The notes under the pieces were generated by a model, which made no database searches, was not told where the DNA came from, and was given only the letters and a program-made list of their open reading frames with translations. Shown here piece after piece: positions 47,942 through 56,987 of a stretch of DNA of 64,000 nt (positions are counted from its first letter, which is position 1; every line of letters starts with the position of its first letter). The DNA comes from Bog-473 sp963753115. GTDB taxonomy: Bacteria > Actinomycetota > Acidimicrobiia > Acidimicrobiales > RAAP-2. Both the position numbers and the translations under genes were made by a program. The stretch spans positions 164,390 to 228,389 of the forward strand of contig CAVWBB010000003.1 in assembly GCA_963753115.1 (NCBI GenBank), in the 5' to 3' direction.

Positions 47942-48480
47942 CGGCCACCCCGCTGCACTCCATCCGCCCCGACCGCAGCTCGGCGTCTCCGCCCCGCCAC
48001 CACATCCTGTCCGTGCTCGTCGAGAACAAGGCCGGCGTGCTGGCGCGGGTGGCGGGGCTGTTCAGCCGTCGCGGCTTCAACATCTACTCGCTGGCGGTGG
48101 CGCCGACCGACGAGGACGAGCACTTCAGCCGCATCACGATCGTGGTGGACGTGGAGTCCGCGCCCCTGGAGCAGGTCATCATGCAACTCGACAAGCTGGT
48201 CAATGTCGTCTCGATCGACGAGCTGTCGCCGGCCGAGGCGGTCGAGCGCGAGCTGGTCCTCGTCACGGTGGCGGTGGGCCCGACCGAGCGCTCCCAGGTG
48301 ATTCAGCTGGTCGGGGTCTTCGGAGGCGAGGTGGTCAGCGTGGGCGCCGATCGCATGACGGTCATGCTGGCCGGCCGACCCGAGAAGATCGACGACTTCG
48401 AGGGCCTGCTCGAGCACTACACCGTCGAGGAGCTCCAACGGACGGGGCGGGTCGCCCTGCCTAAGCTGGAACGCCACTAA
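47938..48480 (+). CDS. ilvN: acetolactate synthase small subunit, copy 2
   Basis: 180 residues, intact: HHILSVLVENKAGVLARVAG ACT domain, then the second ACT-like/ALS_ss half (ELVLVTVAVGPTERSQVIQL). It makes the enzyme sensitive to valine and raises activity of IlvB. Coupled to ilvB by ATGA. The next gene, ilvC, follows after 51 bases. Confidence 0.95.
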   Translation: MTATPLHSIRPDRSSASPPRHHILSVLVENKAGVLARVAGLFSRRGFNIYSLAVAPTDEDEHFSRITIVVDVESAPLEQVIMQLDKLVNVVSIDELSPAEAVERELVLVTVAVGPTERSQVIQLVGVFGGEVVSVGADRMTVMLAGRPEKIDDFEGLLEHYTVEELQRTGRVALPKLERH

Positions 48481-48531
48481 GCCGCCAGAGCACGCCCAAG
48501 TCAGAGAAACAGAGAGAAAGAGCAGAACGAC

Positions 48532-49557
48532 ATGGCCACGATGTACTACGAATCCGATGCCGACCCCGCGCTGATCGCCGGCCGCAAGGTGGCGATCCTG
48601 GGCTACGGCTCGCAGGGGCACGCGCATGCGCAGAACCTGCGTGAGTCCGGCGTGGACGTCCGGGTGGCGCTGCGTGAGGGCAGCTCGAGCAAGCGGAAGG
48701 CCGAGGAGGCCGGGCTGCGCGTGCTGTCGCTCGCCGACGCTGCCGCCGAGGCCGACGTGATCATGATGTTGCTGCCCGACACGGAGCAGAAGGCGGCCTA
48801 CGACGAGTTCGTGGCCCCGCACCTCAAGGACGGCGACTGCCTGATGTTCGCCCACGGGTTCAACATCCGCTTCGGGCAGATCGTGCCGCCGCCGGGCGTG
48901 GACGTCACCATGGTGGCGCCGAAGGGGCCGGGCCACCTCGTCCGCCGCACCTATACGGAGGGCGGAGGCGTCCCGACGTTGATCGCCGTGCACCAGGACG
49001 CCACCGGCAAGGCGCGGGAGCTGGCGCTGTCGTACGCGCACGCCATCGGCTCCACGAGGGCCGGGGTGCTCGACACCACGTTCGACGAGGAGACCGAGAC
49101 CGATCTCTTCGGTGAGCAGGTGGTGCTCTGCGGCGGCCTGACCGCCCTGGTGACCGCCGGTTTCGAAACGCTGGTGGGGGCTGGCTACCAGCCCGAGTCG
49201 GCCTACTTCGAGTGCCTGCACGAGCTGAAGCTGATCGTCGACCTGATGTACGAGCAGGGGATCGCCGGCATGCGCTACTCGATCTCGGACACCGCCGAGT
49301 ACGGCGACGTCACCCGCGGCCCGCGGGTCATCAACGCGGCCGTCCGCGCCGAGATGCAGACCATCCTCGACGAGATCCGCAGCGGTGCCTTCGCCGAGGA
49401 GTGGATCGCTGAGAACCGGGCCGGGCGCCCCCGCTTCGAGGCTCTGCGCAAGGAGGGCCAGGCCCATCAGATCGAGACGGTGGGGCAGGAGCTGCGCGCA
49501 ATGATGCCCTTCATCTCGGCCGGCAAGACCAAGGTGCAGGACGCCTCGGGCGGCTGA
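48532..49557 (+). CDS. ilvC: ketol-acid reductoisomerase, copy 2
   Basis: 341 residues, full-length class I KARI ending AMMPFISAGKTKVQDASGG. Same motifs as copy 1 with a few substitutions (LADAAAEAD, APHLKDGD, INAAVRAEMQTI). The upstream purine-rich AGAGAAAGAGCAG serves as a weak ribosome-binding site. It ends the duplicated operon. Confidence 0.95.
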   Translation: MATMYYESDADPALIAGRKVAILGYGSQGHAHAQNLRESGVDVRVALREGSSSKRKAEEAGLRVLSLADAAAEADVIMMLLPDTEQKAAYDEFVAPHLKDGDCLMFAHGFNIRFGQIVPPPGVDVTMVAPKGPGHLVRRTYTEGGGVPTLIAVHQDATGKARELALSYAHAIGSTRAGVLDTTFDEETETDLFGEQVVLCGGLTALVTAGFETLVGAGYQPESAYFECLHELKLIVDLMYEQGIAGMRYSISDTAEYGDVTRGPRVINAAVRAEMQTILDEIRSGAFAEEWIAENRAGRPRFEALRKEGQAHQIETVGQELRAMMPFISAGKTKVQDASGG

Positions 49558-49599
49558 CCAGGGTTTCGGGAGATCCACGCCGCGCTTTCTCGGATCCTC

Positions 49600-49861
49600 G
49601 GGTCACGCGCACTCCGAGATCGACGTCGACCACGCGCCGGCGCCCGGTCGGCGTCCCGAGACCAGGGTGGAACTGAGCGTCCGCAGCGTGTCGGGCGACG
49701 TCGAGATCGGGCGGATGATCGAGCACGCCTCGTCGAAGATGATCGGGAACGCCTCCAAGTTGGCCATCAGGTCGGCGACGGGGGTGGAGCGGCAGACCTC
49801 GACGTTGTTCCGCCCGAGCGTTCTGTCCGACACGAGGAGCACGGCGTCGACTTTGGGCTGA
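49600..49861 (+). pseudogene. possible remnant of a DUF4097-like surface protein
   Basis: An open stretch reading GHAHSEIDVDHAPAPGRRPE, then VELSVRSVSGDVEIGRMIEH and a stop at 49859-49861. VRSVSGDVEI is the repeat signature of DUF4097-type beta-strand proteins, but there is no start codon context and no other repeat. The rest of 49558-49929 shows nothing recognisable. Confidence 0.3.
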
Positions 49862-49929
49862 CCCAGGAGACCTCGTGGCCTGACGCCACCCTGACCTGAT
49901 CAACGGGAAGCCTGAGTAGATTTCACCAG

Positions 49930-50645
49930 ATGGGGTCGATGGAAAGTGTGGTTGACCGGCTGGCACTCACCAGACGGATACTTGAGTCCCCACCTCTCGT
50001 CCACGCGGACGCACCGAACGGAAGCGTCTGGTCAACCGAAGAACGGTGTTACGAGTTCATGGCCGGGCAGGTAAAGCCAGGTTGGCGGACGCTCGAGACG
50101 GGCGTCGGTGTCTCAACGGTTCTCTTCGCTGCGTGGGGTTGCGAACACTTGGCCATCGTGCCATATGCGAATGAGGCGAAGTCGATTGAGGCCTACTGCT
50201 CCGAGATGGGAATAGCCACCTCATTGCTCACATTTGACCTGCGGCCATCCGAATTCGCGCTCCCGGATTTGGCGGACAGACGACCAACAGCCTTCGACAT
50301 GGTGTTTATCGATGGAGCACACTCGTTTCCCTTGCCAGCGATCGACTGGTTCTACGGAGCGGGACTCTTGCGAAAGGGGGGATCGCGATCTTCGACGACG
50401 TCGACCTTCCCGCTGTGGGCTCCCTTCTGGAGTCGTACCTTGACCGTGATGACCGCTGGCAACTGATGGATGCCTCGGGTAAGTGGCGGGCCTACCGGAG
50501 GTTGTCGGAGGGCTCGCTCGCGGGGCATGAGTCCCAGGAGGGGTTCTACACGGGCAGGCGACCCATTTCCTGGGCTGTGGCATCGCGGATGGCGAAGGAT
50601 GTGATCCCACTCAGCGTCAGAAGGGCCGTTCGCAAGAGGCTCTGA
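49930..50645 (+). CDS. class I SAM-dependent methyltransferase, Methyltransf_24-like (one frameshift)
   Basis: About 238 residues after correction. RTLETGVGVSTVLFAAWGCE is motif I, followed by VPYANEAKSIEAYC and the characteristic FDMVFIDGAHSFPLPAIDWF, then LLRKGGIAIFDDVDLPAVGS across the break. A base is missing in the G run 50376-50381: with seven Gs the frame is continuous. The acceptor is unknown; homologous domains often sit in polysaccharide clusters. ATG 49930 is preceded by TAGATT (49917-49922) at seven bases. The 256 bases after its stop hold no recognisable gene. Confidence 0.75.
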
Positions 50646-50901
50646 GGGGACGCCGTTCAGGTCCGTGGTACCTGCCCCTGGACGAGGTAGCTGCCCCGGA
50701 CTACGCCGATGCGGACAGCGAAGAGCGGATTGTCGCTCCTTGCGCTCGGCGCAACCGAATGCATTAGAACCGGGCACGCCACGGGCATCGATCCCGGGCA
50801 CCGAATTCGTCGCTCGCGATACTCGGCTGGAAGGAAACTGGAACAAAACCAGTTGACGATTGCGTCGCCCCACGCTGGCCTGATTGGGCGATGCCAACGA
50901 C

Positions 50902-51300
50902 CTAGTCGCGGTCGTGATGGCACACGGCCTCGAGCATGAGGCCGAAGGGATCGAGCCAGAACGTCGCAAAGTAAGGCGGCGGGTACTGCGGCCATTCCTG
51001 GGGCGGATGGAGCACGGTGCTGCCCGCCTCAGTGACATGCTCGTGGACGTCGCGCACCACGCTGCGGCTCGGGACGATGAAGCCGAGATGCTGCAACCCG
51101 GTGGCCCCTCGGGTGTAGGCCTGGTCTTCCGTCGCCTCGTAGAAGAAGAGGTAGGCGCCGCGCTTGCCTCCGGCCGGCATGAAGGCGAGGGCGTCCTCGG
51201 CCATCAGAAACGGCTCGTACTCCAGCAGCGGCAGCAACGCTCCGTAGTACTCCGCCGCCTGCCCGAGATCGGGGACGTTGAGGCCCATATGACCCAGCAC
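50902..51300 (-). CDS. VOC-family protein
   Basis: 132 residues. HMGLNVPDLGQAAEYYGALL starts the first beta-alpha-beta unit with the metal-ligand His, GLQHLGFIVPSRSVVRDVHE starts the second, and FATFWLDPFGLMLEAVCHH closes it with the Glu. This complete ligand set (H/H/E) is better preserved than in the other VOC genes here. Substrate unknown. GTG 51300 was preferred over ATG 51336 because GGAGAG precedes it at nine bases and the family normally starts two residues before HMG. Confidence 0.8.
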   Translation of the reverse strand: MLGHMGLNVPDLGQAAEYYGALLPLLEYEPFLMAEDALAFMPAGGKRGAYLFFYEATEDQAYTRGATGLQHLGFIVPSRSVVRDVHEHVTEAGSTVLHPPQEWPQYPPPYFATFWLDPFGLMLEAVCHHDRD

Positions 51301-51404
51301 AGGGCCATTCTCTCCGTCGGCTCCCGCCCGACGCATGTCGAATCGCCGGCATCGTCCTCGGGGGCGCGCTCACCTGGGACTGAGCTGGGACCAGACTGGC
51401 GCCA

Positions 51405-53138
51405 GTGCTTCGCCGGACGACCCTGCTCATCGCCCTGACCCTGGTTGGGCTGGCCGCCGCCACCCTTGTCGGGCCGACCGCCGGCGCCGGCTCTGGCGCC
51501 GCTGGCGGCACGATCCAAGCCGGAGCCGCCGCCCTCCCGACGCTGTCCTCACCGATCTTCACGGCGGCCAGCGACAGCGGCGTGGGCGCCGCCACCGTCT
51601 CGGGCCGGATCTCGGCCCCCGGCGGGCCGTACCTCTACGACAGCGAGGGTCGGGTCGTCTTCTTCCACGGGGTCGGCGCCGTCTACAAACACCCCCCCTA
51701 CGAGCTCTATCCCGACCCCGGCAAGCCCTGGAACTTCTCCGTCGCCGACGCGTCGCTCATGGCCCGGCTCGGCTTCAACGTCGTGCGACTGGGGATGACG
51801 TGGAGCGGGCTCGAACCGGGCACTGCGCCGGCCAACGACCCGGCCATCTGCGCCCGCGGGAAGCCGACGAGCTCGAACCAGTTCAACCAGGCCGTCCTGG
51901 ACCGCTACGTGGCGCGCCTCACCAGGACGGTCGACCTGCTGGGTCGCTTCCACATCTACACGATCCTCGACATGCACCAGGACGTGTACAACGAGATGTT
52001 CGACGGCGAGGGGGCACCGCGCTGGGCCGTGTGCACCAACAACGTCCCGAGCGTCGACCCGCCCGGCCGCTGGTCGCTCGAGTACGCCACGAAAGCCGCC
52101 GGCATCGCGTTCCACCACTTCTGGGACAACAACGTGCGGGGCAATCTGCAAGGCCAGTACGACGAGGTCTGGGGCGACGTCGCGCACGCGTTCAGCGGGA
52201 ACCGCTGGGTCCTCGGCTACGACCCCTACAACGAGCCGTTCTCGACGTCGCTCATCCGCGTCGGCGACGAACACTTCGACGCCCAACTCGAGTGCTTCTA
52301 CACCGGCACCGGCCACATCGGCACCCCGTCGCACGGCGCGCCGCCGCTGCACTGCCCGGCCGACGATCCCGCCGACGGCGTCATCCCCACCATTCTGGCC
52401 AACGACCCCCGCCATCTCATCTTCGACGAGCCGGACAACTACGCCAGCCGCGGTCTACCCACCTACATCGGCCCGATGGACCTGCCCAACCTCGTCTTCA
52501 ACGTCCACATCTACTGCGGCGCCCGCAGCCCGGTGACCGGCAACCCGACCCACCCCGCGACCTGCGCCGCTCAGGACGCGCACTCGCTGGGCGTGCGGGC
52601 GTCGGACCGCCCCGAGATGGCCTCGGCCACCCAACCGGGCGGCCCGGCCTGGTTCGTCAGCGAGTTCGGCGCCAGCAGTGATCCGCAACTGCTCGCGTCC
52701 ATCACTGCCGCCATGGATGCGCGACGAGTCGGTTGGGCCTACTGGGCCTGGAAGTACTACGGCGACCCCACCGGGAGCGCGGCCGAATCGCTCGTCATGG
52801 CCAACGGGCGCCTGCGCTCGACCGCGCGCGTCCTCAGCCGCGCCTACCCACAGGCGGTCGCCGGGACCCCGATCCGCTACTCCTTCTCCCCGGCGACTGA
52901 CGTCTTCGACATGGCGTACGTGCCCAACCACCACGTTCACGCTCCGACACTCGTCTTCGTGCCGACTGCGTTGCACTACCGCCACGGGTACTGCGCCCGC
53001 ACCACGGGCGCCAAGGTGACGTCGGCGCGGGGGAGTGACCTGCTCCAGGTGCGGAACGCCACGACCGGACACCGCGTCACCGTCGAGATCACGCCGGGGC
53101 CCTGCGGGCCCGGGAGCGCGCATTCGACCGGGGCATAG
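51405..53138 (+). CDS. secreted GH5-family glycoside hydrolase (endoglycoceramidase-like)
   Basis: 577 residues. The signal peptide is TTLLIALTLVGLAAATLVG. The catalytic barrel has VVFFHGVGAVYKHPPYEL, FNVVRLGMTWSGLEP, ILDMHQDVYNE and the acid/base Glu in GYDPYNEPFST. The nucleophile Glu is in WFVSEFGASSD, followed by WAYWAWKYYG. The DMHQD and NEP/EFG set is typical of GH5 enzymes related to endoglycoceramidases, which cut glycans from glycolipids. A small beta domain ends the protein. GTG 51405 is preceded by CAGACT (51392-51397) at seven bases. The true substrate is not deducible. Confidence 0.85.
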   Translation: MLRRTTLLIALTLVGLAAATLVGPTAGAGSGAAGGTIQAGAAALPTLSSPIFTAASDSGVGAATVSGRISAPGGPYLYDSEGRVVFFHGVGAVYKHPPYELYPDPGKPWNFSVADASLMARLGFNVVRLGMTWSGLEPGTAPANDPAICARGKPTSSNQFNQAVLDRYVARLTRTVDLLGRFHIYTILDMHQDVYNEMFDGEGAPRWAVCTNNVPSVDPPGRWSLEYATKAAGIAFHHFWDNNVRGNLQGQYDEVWGDVAHAFSGNRWVLGYDPYNEPFSTSLIRVGDEHFDAQLECFYTGTGHIGTPSHGAPPLHCPADDPADGVIPTILANDPRHLIFDEPDNYASRGLPTYIGPMDLPNLVFNVHIYCGARSPVTGNPTHPATCAAQDAHSLGVRASDRPEMASATQPGGPAWFVSEFGASSDPQLLASITAAMDARRVGWAYWAWKYYGDPTGSAAESLVMANGRLRSTARVLSRAYPQAVAGTPIRYSFSPATDVFDMAYVPNHHVHAPTLVFVPTALHYRHGYCARTTGAKVTSARGSDLLQVRNATTGHRVTVEITPGPCGPGSAHSTGA

Positions 53139-53147
53139 GCTGGCTCC

Positions 53148-53414
53148 ATGTGCCGCAACATCACCACTCTGCGCGGGCTCGAGCCCGTGGCCACCCCCGA
53201 GGAGATCGAGGCGGCGGCCCGTCAGTACGTCCGCAAGATCAGCGGCGTGCAGTCGACGTCGCCGGCGACCGAGAAAGCGTTCGAGCGTGCAGTCGCCCAG
53301 GTGACGAAGGCGTCCACCGCCCTGCTCGCCACGCTGCCTCCCCGCAAGCAGCCCCCTCCGACGCTTCCGCCGCTCCGCCGCATCGCCGCCAAGAAGGCGA
53401 CTGCCACCGCCTGA
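53148..53414 (+). CDS. DUF2277-family protein
   Basis: 88 residues beginning MCRNITTLRGLEP ... ATPEEIEAAARQYVRKISGVQ, the defining start of DUF2277 proteins. A Lys/Pro-rich tail follows. Function unknown in the literature I recall. The start is firmly set by TAGGCT (53136-53141) six bases upstream; the TAG of that element is also the stop codon of the GH5 gene. Confidence 0.85.
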   Translation: MCRNITTLRGLEPVATPEEIEAAARQYVRKISGVQSTSPATEKAFERAVAQVTKASTALLATLPPRKQPPPTLPPLRRIAAKKATATA

Positions 53415-53419
53415 GGTCC

Positions 53420-53454
53420 TTGACAGGATATATTCTGTTTTGAGAATATATCCT
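53420..53454 (+). promoter_or_regulatory. arsR promoter with 12-bp perfect inverted repeat
   Basis: TTGACA at 53420-53425 leads into AGGATATATTCT (53425-53436), GTTTTG, AGAATATATCCT (53443-53454), a perfect 12-bp-arm palindrome ending two bases before the ATG. It covers the whole region between the -35 and the start codon, so repressor binding would shut the gene completely. Autoregulation by the adjacent ArsR protein is inference. Confidence 0.8.
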
Positions 53455-53456
53455 GC

Positions 53457-53792
53457 ATGACGGGCATTTTCGAAGCGTTGGCGGACGAGAGCCGCCGCGT
53501 CATCCTCGACCTGCTGGCAGATGGGGAGCGCCCGGTCGGCGAACTCGTGGGCCTGCTGTCGCTGAGCCAACCGACGGTGTCCAAGCACCTCAAGGCCCTA
53601 CGCGACGCCGGACTGGTCGAGTCCCGCACCGAGGGGCAGCGCCGGATCTACCGGGTCAGTGCGGAGCCCCTGCGCGAGGTCGACGAGTGGCTGGGGTCCT
53701 TCCGCCAAGGATGGGCCGCGTCGGGGGACGGGCGCGTGAGCGCCCTGGAACGCCACCTGGAGATCATGGGGGATGCCGACGGCGGACTGTGA
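53457..53792 (+). CDS. ArsR-family transcriptional repressor
   Basis: 111 residues. A winged helix from the first residues: FEALADESRRVILDLLADGE, then VGELVGLLSLSQPTVSKHLKAL, and the wing VESRTEGQRRIYRVS. No metal-binding cysteines (ELCVCDL-type) are present, so it is of the non-metal subgroup often paired with SRPBCC or enzyme genes. The start at 53457 is immediately after the palindrome. The downstream SDR (53851) may be part of its unit. Confidence 0.88.
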   Translation: MTGIFEALADESRRVILDLLADGERPVGELVGLLSLSQPTVSKHLKALRDAGLVESRTEGQRRIYRVSAEPLREVDEWLGSFRQGWAASGDGRVSALERHLEIMGDADGGL

Positions 53793-53850
53793 GGGGGCGG
53801 CCGATCGGCGCTAAGCAATGATCCGCCCCCTCTCGAGACTGGACGCCGCT

Positions 53851-54729
53851 ATGAGCATGCAAGGCAAGGTCGCGGTCGTCACCGGCTCCAACGTCGGCAT
53901 CGGGTTCGAGACGGCCGTGGGCCTCGCCGCGCTGGAGGCGACCACGGTGCTCGCCTGCCGCAACCGGACCAAGGCCGAAGCGGCGGCCAGGGAGATCACC
54001 ACGCGGACGTGGAACGACGACGTCCATGTCGTGCCGCTCGACCTGTCCGACCTCGCCTCGGTGCGCAAGGCGGCCGATGACATCCTCACGCGCTGGGACC
54101 GACTCGACGTCCTCGTCAACAACGCCGGCGGCACCTGGTCGGAGCGCCAGGAGACAGCACAGGGGTTCGAGCACACGTTCGGCGTGAACCATCTCGGCCA
54201 CTTCTCTCTGACCAACCTGCTGCTGCCGCGGCTCAAGGCCAGTGCACCATCCCGCATCGTCAACGTCACGTCGGTGGGCCACCATGCGGCCCGGCGCGGC
54301 ATGCGCTTCGACGACCTGCAGAGCGAGCGGCACTACGAGGCGATGGAGGCCTATTGCCGCTCCAAGCTCGCCAACGTGCTCTTCACCCGGCAGCTGGCGA
54401 AGCGCCTCGAGGCCGACGCCGTCGCCGTCACGGTCAACGCCGTGCACCCCGGCCCGGTCCGCAGCAGCTTCGGGATGGACGGCGACCTGCAGGGGTTCAT
54501 GGGCTTCGGCATGCGCCTCGTCCGCCCGTTCGAGATCAGCCCCAAGCGGGGCGCCAAGACTTCGCTCTACCTGGCCGCGTCCCCCGACGTTGCCGGCAAG
54601 ACGGGTATGTACTGGGTCCGCTCCAAGCCGGGTCACATGAGCCGCCAGGCGCGCGACGACGAAGCGGCCGCCCGGCTGTGGGACGAGAGCGAGCGATTGC
54701 TCGCCTCCGCCGGTTACCCCGTCGCCTGA
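53851..54729 (+). CDS. short-chain dehydrogenase, retinol-dehydrogenase-like
   Basis: 292 residues from ATG 53851 (an upstream ATG 53818 adds 11). The cofactor motif is TGSNVGIGFETA, the Asp in PLDLSDLASV, then NNAGG, NVTSVGHH with the catalytic Ser, and YCRSKLAN with Tyr and Lys. The pattern is that of the RDH11/12-like SDR group widespread in actinobacteria; the physiological substrate is unknown. It follows arsR by ~60 bases. Confidence 0.85.
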   Translation: MSMQGKVAVVTGSNVGIGFETAVGLAALEATTVLACRNRTKAEAAAREITTRTWNDDVHVVPLDLSDLASVRKAADDILTRWDRLDVLVNNAGGTWSERQETAQGFEHTFGVNHLGHFSLTNLLLPRLKASAPSRIVNVTSVGHHAARRGMRFDDLQSERHYEAMEAYCRSKLANVLFTRQLAKRLEADAVAVTVNAVHPGPVRSSFGMDGDLQGFMGFGMRLVRPFEISPKRGAKTSLYLAASPDVAGKTGMYWVRSKPGHMSRQARDDEAAARLWDESERLLASAGYPVA

Positions 54730-54759
54730 CCCGACCGGATCAACGCAGCCGGTCGGGCA

Positions 54760-55968
54760 TCACGCGTCACGCGTCTTCATCCGCCACGCCCCGATGGCGG
54801 TCCAGAACACGATCCAGCCCACGATCACCAACGACGACGCCAAGGTGGATTCGGGGATCAGCGGGTTGAAGCCACCGCCACCCCCGCCACCCCCGCCGCC
54901 GCCGCCGAACGGCGTCGGCAGACCTCCCGGCTCGATATGGGCCATCGCCACCCCGACGATCCCGCGCTGCACGTTGACGAGGTGCGAGATGATGTGCCGG
55001 CTGAAGATCGGCGTGAGGATCAGCTCCAGGACGATGAGCAGGATCACCGCCACCGTGCGCTGACCCATCAGCGAGGCCAGCCCGAGGCCGACGATGAACC
55101 CGATCGTCGCTTCGAGCGCGATCCAGAGCCCGACTTGGACCATCAGCGTCGTCGAGGGGACCAAGAAGTTCGAGTGGTAGTCGGCGTAGTCCTGGTTGGC
55201 CACCGTGACGGCGAAGGCCCGGATCTGGGCCGGTGACTCGGCGGCGGGGACGGTGAACGTCCCGCCGCCCTTCCCCTGGACCACCGTCCCCGGCGGCGGC
55301 CCGATCAACTGCCCGCCGCACGTCACGTTCGGCGGCGGCTGGTCCAGCCCGGCACCCCCGTGGAAATTGAAGTCGCAGATGACCTCGTCGGCGTGCGCGG
55401 CCGCCCAGCTGTCGAGGGCCGGCTGGGACAACCCCGCCGGGACGTTGACGCCGTCGTAGCTGAGCTGGGCCGGCGCGGCGAAGACGCACACGGCACAGAC
55501 GATCGTGTACCCGACCGCCACCATGGCGATGACGATGGCCAGTCCGGCCGGGATGCGCGCGAAGTAGAGGGCCAGCCGGGAACGGCCCGTGATCACCAGA
55601 TGGCGGAACATCCCCTCGGTGAGGTCGACGGACCCCGCGGTGGCGCCCACCACTGCCGCGACGACGAACCCGAACACGTACATGAAGCCCGCCACCAGCG
55701 TCGTGAAGATGCTGTAGCCGCCGGCAGGCCCGTAGGACTTCGGGTCGACGGCGTGCGTGATGAGCCGCACCCCGAGGAAGACGACCGGGATGCCGATGTT
55801 CACCGCGATGAGGGCGATCATCAACCCCCGCCGCTTGCGCAGCTCCATGCAGCGCGTGGTGACCATGCCCCAGGTCGGGATCCACGAGCCGCGGTGGTCG
55901 CTCCGCGGCTCCGCCGGGATCGGTGAGGGAGTGTGACCCGGTGTGCCGAGGTCGGTGACGGTCGTCAT
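54760..55968 (-). CDS. ABC-2-type transporter permease with polyglycine tract
   Basis: 402 residues. At least six membrane spans: LMIALIAVNIGIPVVFLGV, a long first loop, GFMYVFGFVVAAVVGATAGS with the typical ABC-2 DLTEGMFRHL, and three or more C-terminal spans. A run of thirteen glycines (complement of ~54862-54906) sits in the last extracytoplasmic loop. A hydrophilic domain (~residues 190-270) lies outside. It is coupled to the ATPase gene by an ATGA overlap. Substrate unknown. Confidence 0.8.
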   Translation of the reverse strand: MTTVTDLGTPGHTPSPIPAEPRSDHRGSWIPTWGMVTTRCMELRKRRGLMIALIAVNIGIPVVFLGVRLITHAVDPKSYGPAGGYSIFTTLVAGFMYVFGFVVAAVVGATAGSVDLTEGMFRHLVITGRSRLALYFARIPAGLAIVIAMVAVGYTIVCAVCVFAAPAQLSYDGVNVPAGLSQPALDSWAAAHADEVICDFNFHGGAGLDQPPPNVTCGGQLIGPPPGTVVQGKGGGTFTVPAAESPAQIRAFAVTVANQDYADYHSNFLVPSTTLMVQVGLWIALEATIGFIVGLGLASLMGQRTVAVILLIVLELILTPIFSRHIISHLVNVQRGIVGVAMAHIEPGGLPTPFGGGGGGGGGGGGFNPLIPESTLASSLVIVGWIVFWTAIGAWRMKTRDA

Positions 55969-56942
55969 TCGGGATCCCCCAGTCGCTTCGTCACCTCGAG
56001 GAACCACGATTCGAGCGAGGCCTGTATGTGCTGGAGCCGGAACACCGAGATCCCGCCCTCGACGAGCAGGCGGTTGATCTCCGCGATGGCGTCGCGCTGG
56101 GTGCCCTCCGGCAACGTGATGGCGAGCCCGTCCGGACCCGCCTGCACGTGGGCACCGAAGGGTGTCGCCACCAGCAGGCCGCCGGCCCGGTCCGGGTCCG
56201 AGCACTCGACCTGCACCTCGAACGACGAGCCCGCGAGCAGCTGGGAGATCGGGCCCTGGCGGATGACCCGGCCCCGGTCCACGATGGCGACCGCGTCACA
56301 CGTGCGCTCGACCTCATCGAGGAGATGTGACGACAGCACCACGGTGCGACCCTCGGCCACGAGAGACAGGATCATGTCGCGCATGTCGAGCATGCCCGCC
56401 GGGTCGAGGCCGTTCATGGGCTCGTCGAGGATGAGCAGCTGCGGGTCGCCGAGGAGGCAGGCTGCGACACCGAGGCGTTGGCGCATGCCCATGGAGTACT
56501 TGGACACCTTGTCGTCGGCCCGATGGAGGATGCCGACGCGCTCGAGCGCCGGGTTGATGCGGCCCTTGGCCGCCGGCTCGCGCGCCGCCGCCAGGATCTG
56601 CAGGTTCTGGCGACCCGTCAGGTGGCCGTGGAAGCGGGGCTCGTCCACGATCGCACCGACCCGCGCCAAGGCGACGTCACGATGCCGGGGGACGCGGTGA
56701 CCGAGGAGGAACATGGAGCCTGCGTCGGCGTGTGTCAGCCCCAGCAGCACGCGGATCAGCGTCGTCTTGCCGGCGCCGTTCGGGCCCAGGTACCCGAACG
56801 CGCAGCCGCGGGGGACGAGCAGTTCCACGTCGTTCACGGCGACGTTCTCGCCGAACCGTTTGGTCAGCCCGTGGGTCTCGACGGCCCACTGGCTACCGCC
56901 AGCCACTGACGGCGGCGAGTTGGCCAGCGTTGCAGTGCTCAA
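55965..56942 (-). CDS. ABC transporter ATP-binding protein
   Basis: 325 residues. Walker A GPNGAGKT, Q-loop at VDEPRFHG, signature YSMGMRQRL, Walker B LLILDEPMNGLDPAG, and H-loop in LSSHLLDEVERT. The C-terminal extension after ~220 is of the DrrA/CcmA-type exporter group. It energises the permease encoded next. The palindrome CTATACCCGGTATAG lies 46 bases upstream and probably controls both genes. Confidence 0.9.
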   Translation of the reverse strand: MSTATLANSPPSVAGGSQWAVETHGLTKRFGENVAVNDVELLVPRGCAFGYLGPNGAGKTTLIRVLLGLTHADAGSMFLLGHRVPRHRDVALARVGAIVDEPRFHGHLTGRQNLQILAAAREPAAKGRINPALERVGILHRADDKVSKYSMGMRQRLGVAACLLGDPQLLILDEPMNGLDPAGMLDMRDMILSLVAEGRTVVLSSHLLDEVERTCDAVAIVDRGRVIRQGPISQLLAGSSFEVQVECSDPDRAGGLLVATPFGAHVQAGPDGLAITLPEGTQRDAIAEINRLLVEGGISVFRLQHIQASLESWFLEVTKRLGDPE

Positions 56943-56987
56943 GGCTCTGACCTCCGGGTTCGCGCGCTGCGGCCGACCTGGTCTGCG

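Larger units (their letters stand above)
44209..49557. repeat. tandem duplication unit 2: ilvD-ilvL-ilvB-ilvN-ilvC
   Basis: The second direct copy, joined to the first without spacer: homology to unit 1 begins at CCGCTAGTTT just at the ilvC copy 1 stop. All four genes are intact here, including ilvN and ilvC, whose copy 1 versions carry indels. Confidence 0.85.

Noticed and set aside
50646..50901. A possible short protein on the minus strand (fragment reading RIGVVRGSYLVQGQVP)
   Set aside because: No start or ribosome-binding signal, no family match, and the flanking translation is low-complexity; left as intergenic.
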